Shown here piece by piece: positions 46,194 through 54,600 of a stretch of DNA of 64,000 nucleotides; positions within the stretch are counted from its first letter, which is position 1; every line of letters starts with the position of its first letter. Under the pieces are notes generated by a model. It searched no databases and was not told the origin of the DNA. It saw nothing but the letters and a program-made list of their open reading frames with translations. Both the position numbers and the translations under genes were made by a program. The stretch comes from JAJDTT01 sp965116695. GTDB lineage: Bacteria > Acidobacteriota > UBA6911 > RPQK01 > JAJDTT01. The stretch covers positions 3,348,001 to 3,412,000 of the forward strand of contig OZ220706.1 in NCBI GenBank assembly GCA_965116695.1, read 5' to 3'.

Positions 46194-47678
46194 ATGAGAC
46201 GAGAAATCCGGAGTCGGCGACGTAGGGGGCAGCTCAAGCGGCTGACCCTGGCCCCGCTTCTCTGGATCTGGTTGGGGCCGGCTTGGGCGATCGGGCAGGA
46301 CCAGACCCAGGATGAAGCAATCCGGGTCAGAGTCGATCTGGTTCTGCTTCGTTTTACCGTCAGAGATCCCGGGAACAAGTTGGTCAACACCCTGACGCAG
46401 GAAGACTTTCGTGTGATCCAGGGCGGCAGGGAAAGGGAGATCGCCTTCTTTCGGCCCCCGCGAAAACGGACGGCCGACCTGGGCCGCCTCTGGATCGCTT
46501 TCCTTCTGGACGTCAGCGGCAGCACCTTCGCCACGCGGGCGGAAGAGATCATGGCCGCCCAGAATTTCCTGGACAACATCCACCTGTTCACCCAGATAGG
46601 CGTCTTCGGGTTTACCGACAAGTTGCTGGTTTTTCAGGAGTTCACCTCCCGCAAGGAGCTTGCGGAGAGGGCCTTCGCGGCGGCCCGCCCGCACCAGGGA
46701 CGAACCGCGATCTACGAGTCGGTGGAGGCGCTGATCGCACCCCTCGGCACCCGGGCGAGGCCCGGCGACGGAAAGGTGTTGATTCTGGTCTCTGACGGGA
46801 TGGACGATGCCTACCACCGGGCCGAGAGGGCCGCGGCCCTGGCCCTGCGCGAGGATGTGAGGATCTATACCATTCTGGTTCCGTCCGCGAAGGCGCTGCC
46901 GACGGCGCCGGGACTCGTGGCGGCGGAAGATCCGAAGGAGGAGGAGAAGGCCGCCGCCTTCGCTCGTCTGGCCGTGAAGACCGGCGGAATGCACTTCAGC
47001 GGAATCGAAACCATCCTGGACTTCGATTCCACCTTGGCCCAGATCAACGACGACGTTTTCGGCAATCTCTACTCGATCGGCATCTCCGGCGACCCGGCTC
47101 CGGGGATCGACCCGGACTCGACGGCGATTGTCACCACGTCGAACTCCAAGCTGCTGGTGTCGCGCCCGTTCACTCGGGCGCCCGGCCGTCTCCGCGCCAA
47201 AAAGAAGTTCATCGAGGCGCTCTTCTACAGCGAAGTCGAGCTGGGAGCACCCGGGGACGAGGGCCTGGAGCGGTACGAGCTGGGCGCCGACGTGGACATA
47301 CTCCGGCCCAGGGGCCAGATCTCGGGCAAGGTCGGGCTGCCCTTCCGAATCAAGATCAGTCCCTACACGCTCTCAAGGGAGCCGGATGGAGACGTCCGAA
47401 CCCAATTGGGAATCATCGGCCAACTGGTGGACGCGGACGGGCGGGAAGTGGTCAGGATGAGAGAGTTCTTCCGGGCCACTCTGGAAAGGAAGGAGCTTCG
47501 AGACGGCCGCGGGATCATCTACACCAACAAGGTCTTCGTACAGCCGGGCCGGTACAATTTGCGGCTGGCCCTGCTGGAAATACCCACCTGGAAGATGTTT
47601 TTCTTCCAGCGCGACGTCAGGGTCAGCCCGCCCGCCTTCTCTCGCGGTTCCAGGGGTAGGACTCGCAGTATTCCTTGA
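46194..47678 (+). CDS. Secreted VWA protein, acidobacterial type
   Basis: A 494-residue exported protein. After a basic start there is a signal peptide (TLAPLLWIWLGPAWAIGQ), a beta-rich region (VRVDLVLLRFTVRDPGNKLV followed by LTQEDFRVIQGG, typical of the 'VWFA-related acidobacterial domain', TIGR03436), then a von Willebrand A domain. Its MIDAS begins DVSGST and continues with the GRTAIYESV threonine and SDGMDD aspartate, so metal binding is likely intact. The C-terminal ~150 residues form another beta domain. Adhesion or protein binding in the periplasm is the likely role; partners are unknown. It is the last gene of the rpmE operon; the end overlaps the convergent acyltransferase by 56 bp. 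Confidence 0.88.
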   Translation: MRREIRSRRRRGQLKRLTLAPLLWIWLGPAWAIGQDQTQDEAIRVRVDLVLLRFTVRDPGNKLVNTLTQEDFRVIQGGREREIAFFRPPRKRTADLGRLWIAFLLDVSGSTFATRAEEIMAAQNFLDNIHLFTQIGVFGFTDKLLVFQEFTSRKELAERAFAAARPHQGRTAIYESVEALIAPLGTRARPGDGKVLILVSDGMDDAYHRAERAAALALREDVRIYTILVPSAKALPTAPGLVAAEDPKEEEKAAAFARLAVKTGGMHFSGIETILDFDSTLAQINDDVFGNLYSIGISGDPAPGIDPDSTAIVTTSNSKLLVSRPFTRAPGRLRAKKKFIEALFYSEVELGAPGDEGLERYELGADVDILRPRGQISGKVGLPFRIKISPYTLSREPDGDVRTQLGIIGQLVDADGREVVRMREFFRATLERKELRDGRGIIYTNKVFVQPGRYNLRLALLEIPTWKMFFFQRDVRVSPPAFSRGSRGRTRSIP

Positions 47679-48306
47679 GGGCATCCATCGTTTCCTGATA
47701 CTTGGGCAGCCAGTCCGAGGCGGATTGTCCGCGGGGCACCAGGAGCGGTTGCCCGATCTTCACCAAGGCTTGAGAGAAGGGCTTGGGGATTCGAAACCCG
47801 TCCCAACCGGAGCCTGCCCAGAATCGGCGAGGCTGGATGTGGAACGGAAGAATGGGAACCCCGGTCTTCATGGAGAGCCAGAGCGGCCCCGGCTTCACCC
47901 TGTAGGCCGGACCCACGGGTCCGTCGGCGGCAAACCCCACCGGCCGGCCGCCGGCCAGATGGCGCTTGAGCTGAAGGAGGGCCCGAGTCGAGCCTCTGCG
48001 GCTGGATCCCCGGGCCGGGAAATACCCGAATCGACGAATGATGCGGGCCATGTACTCTCCGTCGGCGTGCTGGCTCGTGATCACGCCAATCTCCCGGAAT
48101 CGCCAGAAATGAGTAGCGCAAAAGATCTGGTTGTGCCAGAAGCTGAAGATGACGGGAGTGCCTCGGCGATGCAACCGGGCAAAGTGTTCCCAGCCTTCGA
48201 CCCGGTATCGAAGGAGCGTGCCGAGGCTCCAGATCAGGGCCCACCCGGCCGCACTCCCTGCAGCCAGGCAAATGCGCTGCGACCAAGGCGCGTCACCCGT
48301 GTTCAT
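47623..48306 (-). CDS. Lysophospholipid acyltransferase-like protein (DUF374)
   Basis: A 227-residue protein of the DUF374 branch of the acyltransferases. It has FSFWHNQIFCATHFW (the HxxxxD region is altered, as in this family), ITSQHADGEYMARIIRRFG, and the AADGPVGPAYRVKPG motif typical of DUF374. It probably transfers an acyl chain to a lipid A-like or lysophospholipid acceptor at the inner membrane. It is followed downstream only by the convergent VWA gene, with which it overlaps, and starts 6 bp after the tyrA stop, so it is in one unit with tyrA. Confidence 0.85.
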   Translation of the reverse strand: MNTGDAPWSQRICLAAGSAAGWALIWSLGTLLRYRVEGWEHFARLHRRGTPVIFSFWHNQIFCATHFWRFREIGVITSQHADGEYMARIIRRFGYFPARGSSRRGSTRALLQLKRHLAGGRPVGFAADGPVGPAYRVKPGPLWLSMKTGVPILPFHIQPRRFWAGSGWDGFRIPKPFSQALVKIGQPLLVPRGQSASDWLPKYQETMDALKEYCESYPWNRERRRAG

Positions 48307-48312
48307 GATGGT

Positions 48313-49062
48313 TCAAGCCGGCCCGGGCATGTCACCGCGGGACAGACTTTCGTCGATCTCCAGCAGTTTGCTGATGAACTGCCGCCGGGACGCGCCGGCA
48401 TAGCGATTGCGCTGCTCCATGTCCCTGAAGAGTTCGGAGGTGTCGTTCTGAACGGTTTCGGCGAGGCGATAGAAGGCGGCCGGCCCCGGGGTGGAGAGCC
48501 GCTGCCCTCTCCATTCCAACTCCTTCAGCGCCTGGGAGATCAGGTGGAAGATGGCTTGGGTCCGGGCGAGTCTCCGGTCGTGCTCCCGCGGCGTCGTCTC
48601 AACGACCTCCAAGCCGAGGTCCTGGAGAAAGTCACGTATGCAGGCGTAGTTGGCGGAGTCGATTCGCACCGGACAGACTGCGATCCTCATGCCCCCGATC
48701 CCCTCCCTGCCGCTGTCGGGTCCGAAGAGGGGATGGGTGCCCAGGATCTGAACCTCGTCCGGCAGGCGGGACACCATGCAGTCGATGGGATACTGCTTGA
48801 CGCTGCAGGTATCCACCACCACCTGGCCGTTTCGGAGAGCCGGCGAAATCTGTCGACAGACGGCATCGATGGCGGAGATGGGGGTGGCGAGGATGACGTA
48901 CTTGGCGTCGAGAGCCTGCTCCAGGGGGCCGGCGTCGTCCAGCCCGGCCAGCTTTTGGGGATCGTGGTCGAATACCCCCGCGACGTTGCCGGCCGGCAGG
49001 TGCCGGTGGACCAGTTGGCCGAAGCGCCCGAAGCCAACGAGGCCGATATTGCCGGTGCTCAC
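48313..49062 (-). CDS. tyrA: Prephenate/arogenate dehydrogenase
   Basis: A 249-residue NAD(P)-dependent dehydrogenase of tyrosine synthesis. The Rossmann motif is NIGLVGFGRFGQLV, followed by VILATPISAID, VVDTCSVKQ and the substrate loop ILGTHPLFGPDSG. Its length matches the short arogenate/prephenate forms without chorismate mutase. The GTG start at 49062 follows a perfect TATAAT (49071-49076, minus strand) after 8 nt, so the mRNA would be nearly leaderless. pheA lies 13 kb to the right. Confidence 0.92.
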   Translation of the reverse strand: MSTGNIGLVGFGRFGQLVHRHLPAGNVAGVFDHDPQKLAGLDDAGPLEQALDAKYVILATPISAIDAVCRQISPALRNGQVVVDTCSVKQYPIDCMVSRLPDEVQILGTHPLFGPDSGREGIGGMRIAVCPVRIDSANYACIRDFLQDLGLEVVETTPREHDRRLARTQAIFHLISQALKELEWRGQRLSTPGPAAFYRLAETVQNDTSELFRDMEQRNRYAGASRRQFISKLLEIDESLSRGDMPGPA

Positions 49063-49070
49063 GGCGGGGC

Positions 49071-49078
49071 ATTATAAT
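49071..49078. promoter_or_regulatory. Palindromic ATTATAAT serving as -10 in both directions
   Basis: ATTATAAT gives TATAAT on the plus strand (49073-49078) and on the minus strand (49071-49076). On the minus side the tyrA GTG is 8 nt downstream. On the plus side it could drive rnhB-pcm with a leader of about 100 nt. One box shared by two divergent promoters would make them compete. Confidence 0.5.
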
Positions 49079-49182
49079 GGAATTTCAATCACCCGAAAAA
49101 GAAGTGGCCTCTTCGTAATCCCTGCATGCCGGTGCCCGGGCCAGGCATACGCATGTCGAAATCGGCTGGAGCGGCGATCTGC

Positions 49183-49965
49183 ATGGCGGCACTGGAGCCC
49201 TCTGGATTGACCTTGTCCCAGATCAGGAAAGCTCTTTCCTCCCGTGAATTCCAGGTGACCTCCGCGGTGTTGTCCGCGTTGGCGGACGATCCGAGAGTCG
49301 GCGTGCGGCGCCTTGGGCGCCGGCTGGCGCGAGCGAGGGCTGCGGCCCGGGCGGAGAGACGGCGATTGAATTCCATGCTGGAGAGGGAGCGTGCACTGTG
49401 GCGCCGCGGGATGGTGCGGGTCGCCGGTGTCGACGAAGCGGGCATGGGCCCTTTGGCCGGTCCGGTCGTCGCCGCCGCGGTGATTTTCGAACCGGACACC
49501 GAAATCCGCGGCGTGGACGACTCCAAGAAACTCTCAAGCGCGCGGCGCGGCGAGTTGGCCCGGATCATTGCCCGGACCGCGGTCGCCGTGGGGATCGGAG
49601 AGGCGTCGGTGACGGAGATCGACCGGCTGAATATTTTTCACGCCGGCCTCCTGGCCATGAAGCGGGCCGTCGCGGCTCTCCGCCCGGCGCCGGAGTTCGC
49701 CTTGGTGGACGGCCGCCGAATCCCGGGTCTCGAAATCCCGCAGGAGGCCTGTGTCGGCGGGGACGGCAGGCATTTCTCGATCGCCGGGGCATCAATCCTG
49801 GCAAAGACTCACCGGGACCGGCTCATGAGGAAGCTGGACCGCGTGTTTCCGGAGTATGGATTTGCCCGCCACAAGGGCTACGGGACCAAACAGCATCGTC
49901 TGGCGATCGAGAAACATGGGGGGACCCCGGTGCATCGGAGATCGTTCTGCCGGGGAATGGCGTGA
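49183..49965 (+). CDS. rnhB: Ribonuclease HII with N-terminal extension
   Basis: A 260-residue RNase HII that nicks RNA within RNA-DNA hybrids, removing misincorporated ribonucleotides. The active site starts VAGVDEAGMGPLAGPV and continues with VDDSKKLSSARR, FALVDGR and SIAGASILAKTHRD. The second Gly-Arg-Gly in the family's DEAGRG becomes GMG here (ATG at 49444-49446). An N-terminal helical extension of about 80 residues aligns with that of Bacillus RnhB (LSQIRKAL, DDPRVGVRRL). The start at 49183 is chosen from this similarity; ATGs at 49126 and 49153 are in frame. It overlaps pcm by 4 bp. Confidence 0.9.
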   Translation: MAALEPSGLTLSQIRKALSSREFQVTSAVLSALADDPRVGVRRLGRRLARARAAARAERRRLNSMLERERALWRRGMVRVAGVDEAGMGPLAGPVVAAAVIFEPDTEIRGVDDSKKLSSARRGELARIIARTAVAVGIGEASVTEIDRLNIFHAGLLAMKRAVAALRPAPEFALVDGRRIPGLEIPQEACVGGDGRHFSIAGASILAKTHRDRLMRKLDRVFPEYGFARHKGYGTKQHRLAIEKHGGTPVHRRSFCRGMA

Positions 49966-50630
49966 AGCGGCGCACTGCCTACGGCCGGGAACGCCGCAAC
50001 ATGGTGGAGAAGCAACTGAGAGCTCGAGGCATCCGGGACGATCGGATGCTGGAGGCGTTCCTCGAAGTTCCCCGTCATCGTTTCGTGCCTGAAAAATGGA
50101 TTGATCGGGCATACGATGACGGCCCCATTCCCATCGGCCGTGATCAGACTGTCAGTCAGCCCTACATGATAGCCGCCATGATTCACGCGGCGAGGGTGTC
50201 GCCCGGGAACCGTGTGCTGGACGTCGGGACCGGAAGCGGATATCAGGCGGCGTTGCTTGCGGCCATGAAGGCTCAGGTCTTCACCATGGAACGGATTCCG
50301 GAACTGGCCGGCCAAGCCGCGAGTCGGCTCGCCGAGCTGGGCTACGGGCAGGTCCGTCGGCGGGTGGCCGACGGGACTCTGGGCTGGGAGGAACAGGCGC
50401 CATTCGAGAGTATCATCGTCGGCGCGGCGTCTCCCCGAATACCCGAGCCGCTGCTGCAGCAGTTGAGCGATTCGGGGCGGCTGGTGATCCCCGTGGGACG
50501 GGATTATTCTCAGGTGCTGCACGTCGTGACGCGGAAGGGGGATGGATATCGAACCGAGCGGGCGGAACGCTGCGTTTTCGTGCCCTTGATCGGTAAATTT
50601 GCCTGGAACCGGAAACCGTCAGCCAACTGA
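49962..50630 (+). CDS. pcm: Protein-L-isoaspartate O-methyltransferase
   Basis: A 222-residue repair methyltransferase acting on isoaspartyl residues in damaged proteins. Signature parts are IGRDQTVSQPYMIAAM (the family-specific substrate loop), the SAM motif VLDVGTGSGYQAALLA and IIVGAASPRIPEPLL. The GTG at 49962 overlaps the rnhB TGA; an ATG at 50001 (MVEKQLRARGI) is also possible and would agree with shorter homologues. The Tsx-like gene follows after 54 bp. Confidence 0.93.
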   Translation: MKRRTAYGRERRNMVEKQLRARGIRDDRMLEAFLEVPRHRFVPEKWIDRAYDDGPIPIGRDQTVSQPYMIAAMIHAARVSPGNRVLDVGTGSGYQAALLAAMKAQVFTMERIPELAGQAASRLAELGYGQVRRRVADGTLGWEEQAPFESIIVGAASPRIPEPLLQQLSDSGRLVIPVGRDYSQVLHVVTRKGDGYRTERAERCVFVPLIGKFAWNRKPSAN

Positions 50631-50684
50631 AAGGCCACAGCCCGGCGTCCAGGCCGCCGCGGCCAATGAGTTGCGAATGCAGGT

Positions 50685-51488
50685 ATGAAAAAAACGACTC
50701 ACTGTTGCCGCGCCCTCCTTTTGCTGATCGCGGTCTGTCCGGCGGCGGTTGAAGGGATCGTGCGGGCCCAGGGCTGGAGCGTTACCGAGGCCCACTACCA
50801 GGGGGGCAGCGCACTGCGGCCGCACCTGGTCAGCCCCAGCGGGTTCCAGAATATTCTCACCCTTCAGCACGCCAGCGGCTGGAGCCATGGAGAGAATTTC
50901 TTCTTCATGGACATGACCTGCTGCTCGGGTTCGAGTGCGGACCGGGACATCTACATGGAGTGGTATCCCTATTTCGACCTGGGTGCGATCACCGGACAGA
51001 AAGTGTCCTGGGGACCGATCCGCGGGATTGGCCCCCTGGGCGGACTGAACTGGGGCGCTCAGGCCAAGGTCCTCAAGATCGGTCCCGGGTTCCGGTTCCA
51101 GCTCGATCTTCCCGGCTTCGCCTTCGCGAACGTCGACTACGTGTATCTGGTGGATCGTAACCAGGGGGTCGCGGCCGGCGGCGCACCAAAAGAAGGCAAC
51201 AGCCATCTTGTCGATTTCAACTGGGGCCTGCCCTTCGAGATCGGCGGCGCCTCATTCTCATTCGAGGGGCACGGGGAATGGCTGAGTCCGCGAGACACGG
51301 AGTTCGGGTTCCGCGCTCCCTATTGGATCCTCTTTCAGCCCCAGTTGCGTCTGGACCTGGGCAAGGCGGTGGCCCGGCGGCCGGGCCGCGTCTTCGCAGG
51401 GCTGGAAATGCACGTCTGGGTCAACAAGTTCGGGTTTGAAGACGCGGACGAAGTGCTTCCCCAGCTCCTGCTGGTGTTTCGTTTCTGA
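50685..51488 (+). CDS. Tsx/OmpK-like outer-membrane protein
   Basis: A 267-residue exported protein: signal peptide (RALLLLIAVCPAAVEG), then amphipathic beta strands and a terminal phenylalanine (LLLVFRF), the usual outer-membrane barrel ending. The region NFFFMDMTCCSG and DIYMEWYPYFDLG resembles the nucleoside-channel Tsx/OmpK family. If correct it would let nucleosides cross the outer membrane, which fits the many purine salvage genes nearby. The family call is moderate; a beta-barrel of unknown specificity is the safe minimum. Confidence 0.65.
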   Translation: MKKTTHCCRALLLLIAVCPAAVEGIVRAQGWSVTEAHYQGGSALRPHLVSPSGFQNILTLQHASGWSHGENFFFMDMTCCSGSSADRDIYMEWYPYFDLGAITGQKVSWGPIRGIGPLGGLNWGAQAKVLKIGPGFRFQLDLPGFAFANVDYVYLVDRNQGVAAGGAPKEGNSHLVDFNWGLPFEIGGASFSFEGHGEWLSPRDTEFGFRAPYWILFQPQLRLDLGKAVARRPGRVFAGLEMHVWVNKFGFEDADEVLPQLLLVFRF

Positions 51489-51555
51489 GAGACAGCGGAG
51501 AAGTCAAAAGGAAGCCCCGCCCGGCGAGGTGCGGAAGGCATCGACGCGGAGCGGT

Positions 51556-51647
51556 TGGCGGAGAGGGGGGGATTCGAACCCCCGACCCAGGTTCCCCCGA
51601 GTAACTGCTTAGCAGGCAGCCCTGTTCAGCCACTCCAGCACCTCTCC
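51556..51647 (-). tRNA. tRNA-Ser (anticodon GCU)
   Basis: On the minus strand a class II tRNA: acceptor GGAGAGG pairs with CCTCTCC, discriminator G and encoded CCA at 51556-51558, anticodon loop CTGCTAA with GCU, a long variable arm and a TTCGAAT T-loop. Confidence 0.95.
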
Positions 51648-51690
51648 GGCCCGAGAAGGACGCCATTCTAGAGGTGCCGCGCTTGCCGGG

Positions 51691-54600
51691 TCAAACCGGT
51701 TCATCCCGGCTCCCGTTCGCCAGGCGCACGACTTGGTCCCGGACATCGTCGGCGATCTTTCGGTAAACGTGGACTCGGGACTCTTCGGCGCCGTCCGGGA
51801 AATATCGCTCGGTCCGGATCGGTTTTCCGAAAGTCACTTCCAGGCGTCCGGGACGGGGAAGGGTGCGGCCCGCAGGCAGCGCCTGATAGGCGCCGTTGAT
51901 GTGGGTGGGGACGATCGGCACCCTGAGCTCCCGGGCGATGAGGCCGAGACCCGGTTTGAAGGATCGAAGCTCACCGGTCCGCGATCGAGTGCCCTCCGGA
52001 AAGATGAGAACGGGTTCCCCTTCCTGCAGGATCGTCTGGATGGTGCGGAGTCCCTCCAACGAGGTCTCCTCCCGCTCGATGGGCACCACGTTGAGAAAGG
52101 TGCTGAAAAACCAGGCGCGGACGGTGTTGTTGAAGAAGTAGTCGCGGGCGCCCAGAAGATGGAGCTTTTTGGCTTGTCCGGTCCCCAGAGCTCCGGCCAG
52201 GGCGGCGATGATGGCGCCGCTGTCGAGGTGGCTGGAATGGTTGGCGGCGATGATGTAGGCCTCGTCCCGGGGAAGCCGCTCGGGAAAACGCAGCCGCAGC
52301 CGAAAATAGGTCGCGTAAAAAAGCCGCAGAGCGGAAAAGGAGAGCCCGAGGAAGGCTCGGTCGATGGACGGGCGCTGTGACCATGGCAAGGCGGACCGGA
52401 CGGGGGCCGCACCGGCCGCACCGGCTGCGGTTGCAGCCTGGCCCTCCCGGACCGCGTCGACCAGATCGCCGAACGTCACCAGGCCGGCGACTCGCTCTTC
52501 CGGGAGAGAGATGCCGAACCGGTGCTCCAGTTGAATCAGCAGCTCCATGGCGGCGAGCGAATCCAGGCCCACGTCGGTGAACAGGTGGGAGTCGGGCGTG
52601 ATTTCCGCTGAGGGAATCCCCGAAATTCGGCTCAGCTCCCGAGTCAGTTCCGTTGCGACGTCACCGCCGCGGGGACGCGCCACCGGGGCGCCGCGAGCTC
52701 GGGAGCGGGCGATGCTCCGGTGCACGTTCTGCAGGATCACGTCGCGGGCGAGCGACCCGTCGCCGCGCCGCGGGAGCGGTGTTTCCGAAAGATGAATGTG
52801 CTGCAGCCGCTGATAGCCCGGAAGCTGGCGGGCCAGTGCTCGAGTCGCCCGCTTCATGGCCCGAGGCCATTCCGCCGTTGCCACGTCCCGCAACGTCTCC
52901 TTCTGGGGCACGATGACCGCGTGGACGTCCTCGGTCAGTCCCTTGGGAGTGCCGACCACGCAGATGTCGGCGACGGCCGGAACGTTGCGGTAGATGGCCT
53001 CCAGGTCCACGGGGTAGACGTTCTTGCCGGCTCCCGTGACGATGACGTTTTTCTTGCGCCCCGTAATGTAGAGGTATCCGTCCTCGTCCACCCAGCCCAG
53101 ATCCCCGGTGTGAAACCAGCCGTCGCGCATCGCGGCCCGGGTGGCTTCCGGGTTCTTGTAGTATCCCTGCATGAGGCTGGGCGTACGGACGATGATCTCG
53201 CCTTCTCCCCGGTCATCGGCCTGGAAGATCCGCAGCTCGGTCCCGGGCAACGGCTTCCCGGCCGAGCCGCGGCGGCTTCGATTCAGGGGATTGACCGTGA
53301 GGACCGGCGCGGTCTCGGTGAGCCCGTAGCCCTCGTAGATCGTCAGCCCCAGCGCCTTGAAGTCATCGTAGAGTTCGTCTCCGAGAGAGGAGCCGCCACT
53401 GACGAAGGCTCGGATCCTGCCCCCGAATTCCTGGTGCACCCGAGCGAAGATCTGCCGTCCCAGGTTTTTTCCGAAGGTCCTGTCGATGGACTTGCTGAGT
53501 TGGCGGGACTTGGCCACCAGATTGGATTTCAGAGACGACTTGGAGGCGCGCAGCGTACGCCGGTTGATGTCGTCGCGGATCAGGGCGTAGAGACTGGGGA
53601 CGCCCAACATGCAGGTGGTGCCCGTCTCCCTCATGGTCCTCAGGATGACTCTCGGCTTCAGGGAGTGAAGGTAGGTGACGGTGGCGCCGCCGAACAGGGG
53701 GGACAGAAAGCCGCAGGTGAACTCCAGGGCGTGGTAGAGGGGGAGCACCGAGAGGATCTGATCCGTCTCCTCCGCGGCCAGGTAACGGTTCATGCCATGG
53801 AGATTGTTGAGAAAGCTGGAGTGCGTGTGAACGGCGCCCTTGGGATCGGCTGCGGTGGTCGTGGTGAAGATGATGGAAGCCGGATCCCCGGCGTCGACCC
53901 TCACCGCCCGGCCGCCGGCCGCCGGGGAAGCGGGGTCCACGGCGCCGGTGCTGCGCGGGTATTGCGGCAGGCCGAACGGTTGCGCCAGATCGTTGATGTT
54001 CAGGAGCCGGATCGGGGTCTCGCCGGATTCGTTCCGCGCCATGCCTTCAGGGGGCAACCGCTCGATGGTGCGTGCCGAAGCCAGGATGGCCCGGGCCTCC
54101 GTGAAGCGGGCGACCGACCAGACCTCACGGTGCCACGACTGGGAATCGAGGGGAACGACGACGAGTCCTTGAGAGGCCGCGCCGAGGTACGCGACGCCCC
54201 AGTCCGGTTGGTTCTCCGCAAAGAGCACCACGCGATCGCCTTTGGCCAGGCCCTCGATTCGGAGTTGCCGGCCGACGGTTTCGGCCAGCCGTTGAAGATC
54301 CGAGTAGGTATAGCGGATCCACTCGCCGTTGCGCTGCATTTGGAGCGCGGTCTTCCCGGAGTATCGGGACACGCTGTAAGCGAGGAGATCGTTGATGGTC
54401 GAGACAGATCCGCCTTCACCGCCCGGTGGAACGTCCAGCTCCAGCGTCCCGCCTCCCTCCATCTTCAAGATGAACTTCTTGACCCCTGGGATGTGGATGT
54501 TCTGAATGTAGTGGCGCCAGTTCAGGCGCGTCACGTCGAAATTGAAGATTTCCCGCTCCTCCTGAGACATGGTGTCCAGGAGGCCCATCGTGTTCTCGAC

